The notes under the pieces: generated by a model
What the model was told of the DNA's origin: nothing
What the model saw: the letters and a program-made list of their open reading frames with translations, nothing else
Databases searched by the model: none
NCBI GenBank assembly: GCA_041395245.1
Contig: JAWLAY010000014.1
Coordinates: 62,001 to 126,000, forward strand
Direction of reading: 5' to 3'
From: Aquimonas sp041395245
GTDB taxonomy: Bacteria > Pseudomonadota > Gammaproteobacteria > Xanthomonadales > Xanthomonadaceae
Length of the DNA: 64,000 bases
Made by a program: the position numbers and the translations under genes
Shown: positions 41,572-49,719 of the stretch, piece by piece
Layout: each line of letters begins with the position of its first letter
Position numbering within the stretch: the first letter of the stretch is position 1

Positions 41572-42429
41572 GTGGCCTCGCCGCTGGTCTTGAGCGCGGC
41601 AGAACGCGCGCAGGTTCAGGTCGATGTGCAACGCGCGCTGGCGGAAGACCTGGGTTCCGGCGATGTCACTGCCGACCTGTTGCCCGACCAGTCCGCGCGT
41701 GCCGAGTTGCGCTGCAAGTCAGCGGCGGTGATTGCCGGACGGCCATGGTTCGATGCCTGCTTTCTGGCGCTGGATCCGGCAATGCAGATTGAATGGTTTG
41801 TCGAGGAAGGCGACACCATCCAGGCCGGGCGCCTGCTTTGCCAGTTGCGCGGACGAGGTCGCGCGCTGGTGTCAGCGGAACGCAGTGCGCTGAATTTCCT
41901 GCAGACCCTGTCGGCGACGGCGACCACCACGGCGCGCTACGTCACCGCCCTGCAGGGCAGTCGGACGCGCGTGCTGGATACGCGCAAGACCTTGCCGGGC
42001 TTGCGTCTGGCGCAGAAGTACGCGGTCCGCGCGGGCGGTGGAGTCAATCACCGACTCGGTCTCTACGATGCGGTCATGGTGAAAGAAAACCACATTGCCG
42101 CCGCAGGGTCGATTGCGGCCGTTGTCGTGCAGGCGCGTTGTCTGCATCCCGGAATCCCGGTCATTGTCGAAGTGGAAAATCTTGACGAACTGCGTCAAGC
42201 CATCGCGACCAGCGCGGATCGCGTCTTGCTGGACGAATTCGATGACGACGCCTTGTGCGAGGCGGTGACGCTGGCGGCCGGCCGCGTGCCTCTGGAAGTA
42301 TCCGGTGGGGTGGGGCTTGCCGATTTGCCGCGCATCGCTGCCATTGGTGTCGACTACGTGTCCATCGGCAGCCTGACGAAACATGTCGAAGCGGTCGATC
42401 TGTCCCTGCGACTCCTGCCACCCCCCTGA
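41572..42429 (+). CDS. nadC: Nicotinate-nucleotide pyrophosphorylase
   Basis: A 285-aa quinolinate phosphoribosyltransferase, the step of de novo NAD synthesis that makes nicotinate mononucleotide. Conserved segments: A-L-A-E-D-L-G-S-G-D-V-T, the hinge and active-site region T-R-K-T-L-P-G-L-R, Q-K-Y-A-V-R-A-G-G-G-V-N-H-R and M-V-K-E-N-H. The start is GTG 41572, 3 bp after the Trm112-like stop, so both are likely cotranscribed. Confidence 0.96.
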   Translation: MASPLVLSAAERAQVQVDVQRALAEDLGSGDVTADLLPDQSARAELRCKSAAVIAGRPWFDACFLALDPAMQIEWFVEEGDTIQAGRLLCQLRGRGRALVSAERSALNFLQTLSATATTTARYVTALQGSRTRVLDTRKTLPGLRLAQKYAVRAGGGVNHRLGLYDAVMVKENHIAAAGSIAAVVVQARCLHPGIPVIVEVENLDELRQAIATSADRVLLDEFDDDALCEAVTLAAGRVPLEVSGGVGLADLPRIAAIGVDYVSIGSLTKHVEAVDLSLRLLPPP

Positions 42430-42496
42430 TCCGGGGATGGTGACTCGAACCGCTGGAAGGCAAGGTACGCCCTGAGTCCATTCAGGGGGTCTGATC

Positions 42497-44071
42497 ATGA
42501 TTCGTGTTGCGCCGTTGTCCCGCTTCTGTCTGCGCGCTGCCATGGCCGCGTCGTTCCTGTTCCCGTTGGCGGCGTCGGCGGTGGACGACTACACCGGTGC
42601 CTGGTGGCGATCCGACGAGAGCGGCTGGGGCGTGTTCCTGGTCGATCAGGGAAACCTGCTCGCGCCGTCCTGGTTCACCTACGACGATGACGGAAAAGCG
42701 ACCTGGTTCATCGTTTCCGGCGCGTTCAAGCAGACGGATGGCAGTTACGTCGGTGATGTCTATAGCTTCACCGGTGTTCCCTATTCGCAGATCAATGGGC
42801 AGGCTTCCGATCCGGGCAATCGTGTCGGAACCTCGACATTCCGCTTCACCGATGCCAACACCCTGAAGCTCGACTACAACGTCGGCGGACATCAGCAGAC
42901 CAAAATCCTGAGTCGCTTCGACTGGGGTGATCAGGATCTGGTCTGCTCACCCAGCACCGCCCCGGTCAGCAGCTTCACCAACTACACCGCAATGTGGTGG
43001 GATCCGTCGCAAAGCGGCTGGGGTTTGCACGTCAATCACGTGGGCGACCTGCTGGTCGCGACCTGGTACACCTATGGCGCGGACCGCAAGGCCATCTGGC
43101 TGCAGGCGAGCACCACCAAGGGCGCTGACGGCGTCTATCGCGGCAAGCTTTATCAGGGCGCGACGGGGACACCGTATCACCAGATCAACGGGCAGGTAGC
43201 CACTGCGGGGCTGACCGAAGTCGGCACCGCGAGTTTCAGCTTTTCCAATGGTGGCGCGGGTCAGTTCAGTTACACCATTGGTTCCGTATCACAGACCAAG
43301 AGCATTGTCCGGGCGGACTACGGCAACGCGGTATCGCAGTGCCGCACCGTGACGGCCAGTACTCCACCGCCTGCTGGCGGCAGCGATGAGTGTATGCCCC
43401 CCTTGGCGGTGGGTAACCTCATCGTCATTCGCGATGTCGGCTCGACCTCGGGTACCGAACAGCGTGTCACGGGTACGACCACCTATAAGGGACACCCCGT
43501 TTTTGTGCTCGAAGACCGACCCACCGATGGCAGCACGCAGGGCGTCACCAAGGAATACGTCGAGCAGACCGCGACGCATCGGATCCACCACGGCGGCGAG
43601 GGTTACATCCCGGAAATCCAGGCCAATGGCACCTTCGAGTACATCCCGCCGGTGCGGATTCCCCGTGTAACACCGGTGGGTTACACCGAAACCATGGACT
43701 ACGTGATTCGCGCCAGCTACACCGCGCAGGGTGTCAACGTGACCGCGGATATCGATGTTCGCGAGGTTCCACTGCGGGTCGGCACCGAGAGTGCGAGCTC
43801 GCCCGCCGGCAACTTCAGCAACGCCTGCAAATTCGACACCACGATCCGACTGGAAAGCAGTGTGTCGGCCGCGGGGTTCACCGTTACCACGGTCACGGAC
43901 GGGCGCGCCATCCAGTGGTCCCATCCTTCTGTCGGAGCGGTTCGCAGTGAGGCCGATACCACGACTACGGTGAACACGACTGGCGGCTTTGCGGTTCCGC
44001 CGCAGGTTACCCAAAGCTACGTCGAGTCGGAGTTGATCGAAGCGATCATCAACGGCCAGCACTATCCCTGA
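42497..44071 (+). CDS. Secreted protein with two WW-SGWG repeats, 524 aa
   Basis: A signal peptide (residues 1-28, ending A-S-A) precedes two related domains of about 120 aa. The first has Y-T-G-A-W-W-R-S-D-E-S-G-W-G and the second Y-T-A-M-W-W-D-P-S-Q-S-G-W-G. Both continue with L-L-x-x-x-W-x-T-Y and G-x-P-Y-x-Q-I-N-G-Q. From about residue 300 a third part is beta-rich without repeats. I do not know the family name, though similar W-W-x-x-x-x-S-G-W-G repeats occur in Lysobacterales secretomes. An intrinsic terminator follows. Function unknown. Confidence 0.8.
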   Translation: MIRVAPLSRFCLRAAMAASFLFPLAASAVDDYTGAWWRSDESGWGVFLVDQGNLLAPSWFTYDDDGKATWFIVSGAFKQTDGSYVGDVYSFTGVPYSQINGQASDPGNRVGTSTFRFTDANTLKLDYNVGGHQQTKILSRFDWGDQDLVCSPSTAPVSSFTNYTAMWWDPSQSGWGLHVNHVGDLLVATWYTYGADRKAIWLQASTTKGADGVYRGKLYQGATGTPYHQINGQVATAGLTEVGTASFSFSNGGAGQFSYTIGSVSQTKSIVRADYGNAVSQCRTVTASTPPPAGGSDECMPPLAVGNLIVIRDVGSTSGTEQRVTGTTTYKGHPVFVLEDRPTDGSTQGVTKEYVEQTATHRIHHGGEGYIPEIQANGTFEYIPPVRIPRVTPVGYTETMDYVIRASYTAQGVNVTADIDVREVPLRVGTESASSPAGNFSNACKFDTTIRLESSVSAAGFTVTTVTDGRAIQWSHPSVGAVRSEADTTTTVNTTGGFAVPPQVTQSYVESELIEAIINGQHYP

Positions 44072-44126
44072 GGGTTCAGTTGCTGCAATCGTGATGTCGC
44101 CAGTCACTACGCGCTGCCCTGCGCAG

Positions 44127-44163
44127 GCCCGCCTTGCCGGACTGGAAGGCGGGCTAACTTTTT
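44127..44163 (+). terminator. Intrinsic terminator
   Basis: A perfect 9-bp GC-rich stem (GCCCGCCTT and its complement, loop 10 nt) is followed by TAACTTTTT. It ends the transcript of the duplicated-domain secreted protein and lies 61 bp before corA. Confidence 0.85.
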
Positions 44164-44224
44164 GTCATCGCATCGCTCCGTCCTCGATAATCCGCGCCAC
44201 CGGCAACGAACATGGCGAGCGAGC

Positions 44225-45205
44225 ATGCCCCAGCGAAACAGTGTGGTGAATTGCGCGGCCTATGATGCCAAGGCCGGTCGTCGCGATATCTCCGTCGATG
44301 AAATCAGCGACGTGCTGGCAAGTCCCGAAGGGTTTGTCTGGCTGGGGCTGCATGAACCCGACGAGCCGCTACTGATGGCCTTGCGTGAAGAGTTCGGTTT
44401 GCATGAACTGGCCATCGAAGACGCCCACCATGCGCATCAGCGTCCGAAGATCGAACAGTACGGCGATTCGCTTTTTCTGGCGGTGCATACCGTGCAGCGC
44501 GTCAACGCGCGCGTGGTGTTCGGGGAGACTCACGTCTTTCTGGGTAAACGATTTCTGGTGACCGTCCGGCACGGCGCATCACTCAGTTATGCCGCCCCGC
44601 GAGCACGCTGTGAACGTGAACCGGAGCGACTGATAATGGGGCCGAGCTACGCGCTCTATGCCGTACTGGACTTCATCGTCGACAACTATTTGCCGATCGT
44701 TGGCGAGTTCCAGCAAGCGCTGGATGATCTGGAACGCGACATTTTTGACGAATCGTTCAAGCGGGAGACGATCCGCCGTCTTTATGACCTGAAAGGCGAT
44801 CTGGCCCGGCTCAGACTGGCGGTCGCGCCGATGCAGGACATCCTCAGTCAATTGGTACGTTTGCATCCCGAATTGATCCACGATCAATCGCGCCTCTATT
44901 TCCGTGACGTGTTCGATCACGCCGTCCGAGTCAATGAGGCGACCGACACCCTGAGGGAAATGGTGGGGGCCGCCTTGTCAGTCAATCTGTCACTGGTGAC
45001 CGTTGCGCAAGGCGAAGTGGTGAAGCGCCTGGCTGGTTGGGCGGCGTTGCTGGCGGCTCCGACCTTGTTGACCAGTTGGTACGGAATGAACTTCCGCGGC
45101 ATGCCAGAGTTGTCAGCGCCGTTGGGCTATCCGACATTGATCGGCGTCACTGGCCTGGTTTGTTTGGGCTTGTTCGTGGTGCTGAAGCGCGCGAAATGGC
45201 TATAG
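44225..45205 (+). CDS. corA: CorA-family magnesium/cobalt transporter
   Basis: A 326-aa divalent-metal channel. Residues 1-255 form the cytoplasmic funnel, and two C-terminal transmembrane helices follow. The selectivity motif Y-G-M-N-F is present in S-W-Y-G-M-N-F-R-G-M-P between the helices. The last residues K-R-A-K-W-L are basic as usual. ATG 44225 gives the family N-terminus; the frame is open further upstream over the terminator region without similarity. Confidence 0.95.
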   Translation: MPQRNSVVNCAAYDAKAGRRDISVDEISDVLASPEGFVWLGLHEPDEPLLMALREEFGLHELAIEDAHHAHQRPKIEQYGDSLFLAVHTVQRVNARVVFGETHVFLGKRFLVTVRHGASLSYAAPRARCEREPERLIMGPSYALYAVLDFIVDNYLPIVGEFQQALDDLERDIFDESFKRETIRRLYDLKGDLARLRLAVAPMQDILSQLVRLHPELIHDQSRLYFRDVFDHAVRVNEATDTLREMVGAALSVNLSLVTVAQGEVVKRLAGWAALLAAPTLLTSWYGMNFRGMPELSAPLGYPTLIGVTGLVCLGLFVVLKRAKWL

Positions 45206-45348
45206 GCTAAACGCTCTTCGTCGGGGTCGACACGGCTGTATTATGTGCTTGTGAGCGGCGTCACGATTTCTCAGTTGCTTGTATATGAACGATAGCTAAA
45301 GTTTTCAATTCCCATTACTATCGCGTGGCATTCACGACGTCGAGATCC

Positions 45349-45981
45349 ATGCAAGACCTCACTCCCAGCGAATCGAACGAATCTCCGCAGGCTGGCGAAG
45401 ATCTGAATCCAGGCTTGGTGCGCCGGATTCGTCACGGTGATCGTGCCGCCGAAGCCGAGTTGGTTCGACGTTATGGCCGAGGATTGAAGCTGATACTGGA
45501 GAGGCGGATCAAGGACCCGGAGCTGGTTCAGGACGTCTTTCAGGAGACCTTCCAGACGGTGTTGCTGCGATTGCGTCAGGAGTCGATTGATCAACCGGAT
45601 CGCCTTTCGGCGTTCATCCACCGTACTGCGCTTTATCTTGCGGTGTCGCACTACCGCAAGGAGAGTCGTCGTTTGCCCACCACCGACGTTGCGCAGCTTG
45701 ATCAGCTACTGGATGACAGCGCCAATCCCTATCTGCAATTGGCTCGAGAGCAGCTGCGCTGCGCAGTCATGCAACTGCTGGATGAGCTGGATGTGCCGCG
45801 CGACCGCGAACTGTTGATGAGGCATTATCTGCAGGATCAGGACAAGTCCGCGCTGTGTGCGGATTTCCAGCTGAGCAGCGATCAGTTTGACAAGGTGCTT
45901 TCGCGCGCACGGCTGAGGTTGAAGCAGCTGTTGTTGCAGTATCTTCCCATGCATCAGCGACACGATGACGTCGAGACATGA
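45349..45981 (+). CDS. ECF-type sigma factor (second in window)
   Basis: A sigma-70 family protein of about 210 aa. Region 2 has L-V-R-R-Y-G-R-G-L-K, V-Q-D-V-F-Q-E-T-F-Q-T-V and A-F-I-H-R-T-A-L-Y. Region 4 is M-R-H-Y-L-Q-D-Q-D-K-S-A-L-C-A-D-F-Q-L-S-S-D-Q-F, with the recognition helix F-D-K-V-L-S-R-A-R. Sequence detail differs from the sigma at 2290. ATG 45349 is favoured over GTG 45325. It overlaps the short next gene (ATGA), a coupled sigma/regulator pair. Confidence 0.88.
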   Translation: MQDLTPSESNESPQAGEDLNPGLVRRIRHGDRAAEAELVRRYGRGLKLILERRIKDPELVQDVFQETFQTVLLRLRQESIDQPDRLSAFIHRTALYLAVSHYRKESRRLPTTDVAQLDQLLDDSANPYLQLAREQLRCAVMQLLDELDVPRDRELLMRHYLQDQDKSALCADFQLSSDQFDKVLSRARLRLKQLLLQYLPMHQRHDDVET

Positions 45982-46256
45982 CGTCGCCGCGGACTGAGCA
46001 CGAGTGGATCATCGATTATCTCAATCACCGATTGAGTGATTGTGATCTGGAAATATTCGAGCGACGCTTGATCGACGAGCCAGCTCTGTTGGACGACACT
46101 TGGGCCGTCGTTGCGTTGCGGGTTGGACTGCGGGAGTTACAGCGGGATGAGCGGTCGGCGCGGCTTCCCACGGCATCCGGTGTCACGCCTACCAGCATTG
46201 CTCAACACGACGTCCGCGATTTTCGTCGCCGGCGCGCCGACGTGCTGCATGATTGA
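45978..46256 (+). CDS. Short anti-sigma-like protein, 92 aa
   Basis: A 92-aa soluble protein directly coupled to the ECF sigma gene. The N-terminus E-H-E-W-I-I-D-Y-L-N-H-R-L-S-D-C-D-L-E-I-F-E-R-R is similar to the cytoplasmic part of anti-sigma factors. Typical anti-sigma proteins continue into a membrane segment; this one does not and ends with basic residues R-R-R-R-A-D-V-L-H-D. Either it is a soluble anti-sigma of reduced size or a truncated one. No frameshifted continuation is obvious downstream. Confidence 0.65.
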   Translation: MTSPRTEHEWIIDYLNHRLSDCDLEIFERRLIDEPALLDDTWAVVALRVGLRELQRDERSARLPTASGVTPTSIAQHDVRDFRRRRADVLHD

Positions 46257-46316
46257 TGGACTGAAGCGGAGCAGGTCCGTTCGAACTGGTTTTCCCGCGT
46301 TGAGCGATGCTCAAGC

Positions 46317-46349
46317 AAAAAAAGAGCCGGGATTGGGGGTTCCCGGCTC
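46317..46349 (-). terminator. Leftward intrinsic terminator without an annotated upstream gene
   Basis: A 9-bp perfect stem (46324-46332 and 46341-46349, loop 8 nt), read leftward, is followed by seven T (46317-46323). No leftward protein gene ends here, so it implies a leftward transcript, most simply a small RNA. Confidence 0.75.
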
Positions 46350-46475
46350 AGCGAGCGAGTTCTCACCACGGTAAGACGACGTCCTGCCTTCCGCGTTGGA
46401 GTCGCGAGCCGCCAGGGGGGACGACCCACACCTATAGATCTGAGGTAAGTGGGCAAGACCTCGCACCTGAATTGA
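46317..46475 (-). ncRNA. Candidate structured small RNA, leftward
   Basis: No protein-coding frame explains this stretch. Its leftward transcript would end in a perfect terminator hairpin with seven U. The sequence just upstream can fold into an extended irregular hairpin: GCGAG near 46460 pairs with CUCGC near 46354, and inner CG-rich pairs surround a bubble. An extended hairpin with a central bubble is reminiscent of 6S-type RNA, but I cannot match a consensus, and ssrS normally neighbours other genes. The 5' end is not defined. Confidence 0.4.
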
Positions 46476-46476
46476 G

Positions 46477-46530
46477 AAAAATTGCCATGCAGCCGACGAA
46501 CGGTGCTGATTGCCGTTCGTCGGCTGCATG
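46477..46530 (-). terminator. 18-bp perfect hairpin with leftward T-run
   Basis: Perfect inverted repeat of 18 bp (46486-46503 and 46513-46530), loop 9 nt. Leftward it is followed after 4 nt by five T (46477-46481); rightward there is no T-run. It is one of the longest perfect hairpins in the window. It may end a leftward transcript that starts between here and metK, or insulate metK from read-through. Confidence 0.55.
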
Positions 46531-46656
46531 TGTAGATGCCGCGATCGACCTTCGCGTCACCTAACGCGGACGGGTGCCGTACATGCAATTGCCACCCCGC
46601 GCATGTATCATGCCCGCCCCATTTATCCCTCCATCCGAATCAAAGGATAGAAAGCG
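46531..46656. other. metK upstream region
   Basis: Holds the metK promoter, with a TATCAT hexamer near 46607 as possible -10 and an AAAGGA ribosome binding site before ATG 46657. I saw none of the conserved SAM-riboswitch sequences. Confidence 0.4.
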
Positions 46657-47868
46657 ATGAGCAGCACCCTGTTCACCTCCGAATCGGTGTCCGAAGGTCA
46701 TCCGGACAAGGTCGCCGATCAGATTTCCGACGCTGTGCTGGACGCCATTCTGGCGCAGGACAAGCGCGCTCGCGTGGCCTGCGAAACCATGGTCAAGACG
46801 GGTGTCGCCATCGTCGCCGGCGAGATCACCACCGAAGCCTGGATCGACCTGGAAGCACTGACCCGCAAGGTGATTCTGGACATCGGTTACAACTCGTCCG
46901 ACGTCGGTTTCGACGGCGCCACTTGCGGCGTGGTCAACCTGATCGGCAAGCAGTCGCCCGACATCAACCAGGGCGTGGATCGCAAGAAGCCGGAAGAACA
47001 GGGCGCGGGTGACCAGGGCCTGATGTTTGGCTATGCCACCAACGAAACCAAGGACTTCATGCCGGCCGCCATCCACCTGTCGCATCGCCTCGTCGAGCAA
47101 CAGGCCAAGGTACGCAAGAAGGGCAAGTTGCCCTGGCTGCGCCCGGATGCCAAGTCGCAGGTCACCTTGCGCTACGAGAACGGCAAGGCGGTCGCCATCG
47201 ACGCGGTCGTGCTGTCGACCCAGCATGATCCGAGCATCAAGCAAAAGGATTTGATCGAAGCCGTGCGGGCCGAGATCATCAAGCCCGTGCTGCCGGAAAA
47301 GTGGTTGCACAAGGGCACCAAGTTCCACATCAATCCCACCGGCAAGTTCGTGATTGGCGGACCGGTCGGCGACTGCGGTCTGACCGGTCGCAAGATCATC
47401 GTCGATACCTACGGCGGCTGGGCCCGCCACGGTGGTGGCGCATTCTCTGGCAAGGACCCGTCCAAGGTGGATCGTTCCGCAGCCTACGCGGCGCGTTATG
47501 TGGCGAAGAATGTCGTGGCGGCAGGCTTGGCGGATCGTTGTGAAGTACAGGTCAGCTATGCGATTGGCGTGGCCGAGCCGACCTCGATCTCGGTGACGAC
47601 CTTCGGCACCGGCAAGATTTCCGATGACAAGATCGAAAAGTTGATCCGCAAGCATTTCGACCTGCGCCCCTTCGGCATCATTCAGATGCTTGACCTGATT
47701 CACCCGATGTATCAGCAGACGGCTGCCTACGGACACTTCGGGCGCAAGCCGGTCGAGTTCAGTTACAAGGGTGCTGACGGCAAGGCGATCAAGGCAACCT
47801 CCTTCTCTTGGGAGAAGACGGATCGCGCCGACGCCCTGCGTGCCGATTCGGGCCTGAAGAAGAAGTAA
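46657..47868 (+). CDS. metK: S-adenosylmethionine synthetase
   Basis: A 403-aa methionine adenosyltransferase, making SAM from methionine and ATP. Motifs: G-H-P-D-K-V-A-D-Q-I-S-D near the start (ATP/Mg site), G-A-G-D-Q-G-L-M-F-G-Y-A, and the P-loop-like G-G-A-F-S-G-K-D-P-S-K-V-D-R-S. AAAGGA lies upstream of ATG 46657. A 16-bp perfect terminator follows. ahcY, the enzyme that recycles SAH, is 16 kb away at the right edge. Confidence 0.98.
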   Translation: MSSTLFTSESVSEGHPDKVADQISDAVLDAILAQDKRARVACETMVKTGVAIVAGEITTEAWIDLEALTRKVILDIGYNSSDVGFDGATCGVVNLIGKQSPDINQGVDRKKPEEQGAGDQGLMFGYATNETKDFMPAAIHLSHRLVEQQAKVRKKGKLPWLRPDAKSQVTLRYENGKAVAIDAVVLSTQHDPSIKQKDLIEAVRAEIIKPVLPEKWLHKGTKFHINPTGKFVIGGPVGDCGLTGRKIIVDTYGGWARHGGGAFSGKDPSKVDRSAAYAARYVAKNVVAAGLADRCEVQVSYAIGVAEPTSISVTTFGTGKISDDKIEKLIRKHFDLRPFGIIQMLDLIHPMYQQTAAYGHFGRKPVEFSYKGADGKAIKATSFSWEKTDRADALRADSGLKKK

Positions 47869-47886
47869 TTGCCCGCGCGTTGATGC

Positions 47887-47922
47887 AAACAACAAGGCCG
47901 CCGTTGGGCGGCCTTGTTGTTT
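47887..47922. terminator. Bidirectional terminator of metK and the amylase gene
   Basis: Perfect 16-bp stem (47887-47902 and 47907-47922) with a GTTG tetraloop. The T/A-rich ends (AAACAACAA and TTGTTGTTT) supply U-rich tails in both directions. It is 18 bp from the metK stop and 24 bp from the convergent amylase stop. Confidence 0.9.
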
Positions 47923-47946
47923 CCGGGGTTGCGAAGAGCAGGAAAC

Positions 47947-49695
47947 TCAGCGCTTCAGCGATTGCTTTGTCTGCTGCGCTCTTAACGCGTCGAGTAACGC
48001 GGTGTTCTGCAATGGACCGTGCTTCAGCAGCACGCGCACGCCATGCGCTGGAACATCCAGTTCGAGGCTGGCACCCACATTGAGCGTCTCGCCGCTGAAG
48101 GCGTCGGTCCAGACACCGGGCTCGACGAACTGGTTGATCGTTACAGGCTCCGCGGTGTCGGACGTGTTCAGCGCAACCAGCGCGGTCTGCTGACTCTCAC
48201 CATCCTGCAGAACCCGATAGAAAGCGGCCTGACGGCCCTGCATCTGCAGGGTGAACTGCAGTCCACGCTGCAAGGCCGGCGTGTCGCGGCGCAGTTTGGC
48301 AATTCGCGCCAATGCCGCGTGAATGGGATGCTGAAGCGCCTGTGCAATCCCTTCCCTACCAAAGTAGTTGCGATTGCCCGCGTGTTCGCCCGTACCGCGC
48401 ATGAAGCCCATCTCGGAGCCGTAGTACACCACCGGGATACCGCGCGCCGTGAACAGCCAGTGATGCGCGTCGATGAAGCCCGCATCGCTGGCGTCCATGC
48501 GCGCCATGTCGTGGTTGTCGTAGAACGTGGTCAGGTCATACGGATTGGCATAGGGGCTGTCCTGCAAAAACAGCGCTTTCTGCAGCGTCTCGAAGCCTTC
48601 GCCTTTCGCGAACACCGCGTCCATGGCCTGCTTCATGGGGAAGTCCAGCACGCTGATGCTGCCGTTCTCTTTCCAGGTGAAGGGCGCGATGGCGGCGGCG
48701 TCGTAGTCGAAGGCTTCGCCAAACATATAGAAGCCCGGGTGTTTGGCGCGGATGCGCTCGGCGAAGGCGCGCCAGAATTCGTGCGACATGTACTTGATGG
48801 TGTCGATGCGGAACGCCGCGGCACCCTGATCGATCCACTGCGAGTAGGCGCCGACCATGTAATCGAGCAAGGCCGGGTTGCTGTCGTCGAAGTTGCTCAA
48901 CTGTGCCAGTTCGACGTTTGGCAGATACCAGCGATGCAGCGGATTGTGTGCCGGATCAAGCTGCGCGTGCGGCAGGTTCTGATGATCGGCCAGCAGATTG
49001 CCATCGGCATCGTAGAGCTTGCCGAACTCGGGCTGATCGACCGGTCCGAACGCCGGGGTGCCGTGGTTGCCGACGATATCGAGTACGGTCTTGAGTCCCT
49101 TCTCGCGCATTGCGGCGGTGAACTGCGCGAAGTCGAGATCGGCGCTGGGCAGGTGTTCGTCGACACGCCAGAAATTCACGCCCCAGTAGCCGTGATAGCC
49201 CGCCTTGCCGCGGTCGGTGAGGCTGCTGCCCCAGTGGATTTCATCGCCGCCCGCGAAGGCGGCGTCCGGATTATCGACGATGGGCGTGATCCAGACGCTG
49301 GTGAAGCCCATGTCGTGGATGTAATCGGCATTGTCCAGCACGCCTTTGAAGTCACCGCCCAGATAGCCGATGTTGTCGATGGCACCGTTCGGGCCCGTAA
49401 GCGGGATGTCGAAGGTCCGGTGCTCGCCGCCCTGTTCGCGCTGGTCGTTGTTCGGATCGCCGTTGACGAAGCGATCTGTGACGACGAAGTAGATCGCTTC
49501 GGAGGAAAACGGCTCGCGGGTGCCGAAGATTCCGTCGCTGCCCGATGCGGTTTGTGCGGCGGCGGTGGTCGGTGGGTTTTCTGCGGGCGCCGATGTCGAC
49601 GCCGTTGGTGGCGATGAATCACCGCAGGCTGACAGACTCAGCAGCAGGGCGGCAGTCAGTCGTCGCAGAGCGTGGGCGGGCAGGTCGAAAGACAT
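47947..49695 (-). CDS. GH13 alpha-amylase family lipoprotein
   Basis: A 582-aa glycoside hydrolase with a lipobox (L-L-S-L-S-A-C, Cys 24), predicting an outer-membrane or periplasmic anchor. The GH13 regions are clear: D-I-V-G-N-H-G (region I), A-A-F-R-I-D-T-I-K-Y (nucleophile Asp), M-F-G-E-A-F-D (acid/base Glu) and Y-D-N-H-D-M-A-R (third Asp). A C-terminal beta domain is present. It should cleave alpha-1,4-glucan or maltodextrin. The MFS transporter gene lies 24 bp upstream on the same strand, an operon for import and degradation. Confidence 0.93.
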   Translation of the reverse strand: MSFDLPAHALRRLTAALLLSLSACGDSSPPTASTSAPAENPPTTAAAQTASGSDGIFGTREPFSSEAIYFVVTDRFVNGDPNNDQREQGGEHRTFDIPLTGPNGAIDNIGYLGGDFKGVLDNADYIHDMGFTSVWITPIVDNPDAAFAGGDEIHWGSSLTDRGKAGYHGYWGVNFWRVDEHLPSADLDFAQFTAAMREKGLKTVLDIVGNHGTPAFGPVDQPEFGKLYDADGNLLADHQNLPHAQLDPAHNPLHRWYLPNVELAQLSNFDDSNPALLDYMVGAYSQWIDQGAAAFRIDTIKYMSHEFWRAFAERIRAKHPGFYMFGEAFDYDAAAIAPFTWKENGSISVLDFPMKQAMDAVFAKGEGFETLQKALFLQDSPYANPYDLTTFYDNHDMARMDASDAGFIDAHHWLFTARGIPVVYYGSEMGFMRGTGEHAGNRNYFGREGIAQALQHPIHAALARIAKLRRDTPALQRGLQFTLQMQGRQAAFYRVLQDGESQQTALVALNTSDTAEPVTINQFVEPGVWTDAFSGETLNVGASLELDVPAHGVRVLLKHGPLQNTALLDALRAQQTKQSLKR

Positions 49696-49719
49696 GGTCT
49701 GGATTCCGGGAAGTGGCGG

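Noticed and set aside
46531..46656. SAM-responsive riboswitch before metK
   Set aside because: No SAM-I, SAM-II or SAM/SAH core could be matched; the hairpins present point leftward.
48019..49617. Long rightward open frame (532 codons) antisense to the amylase gene
   Set aside because: The leftward frame has complete GH13 motifs and a lipobox; the antisense frame is a high-GC shadow without family features.
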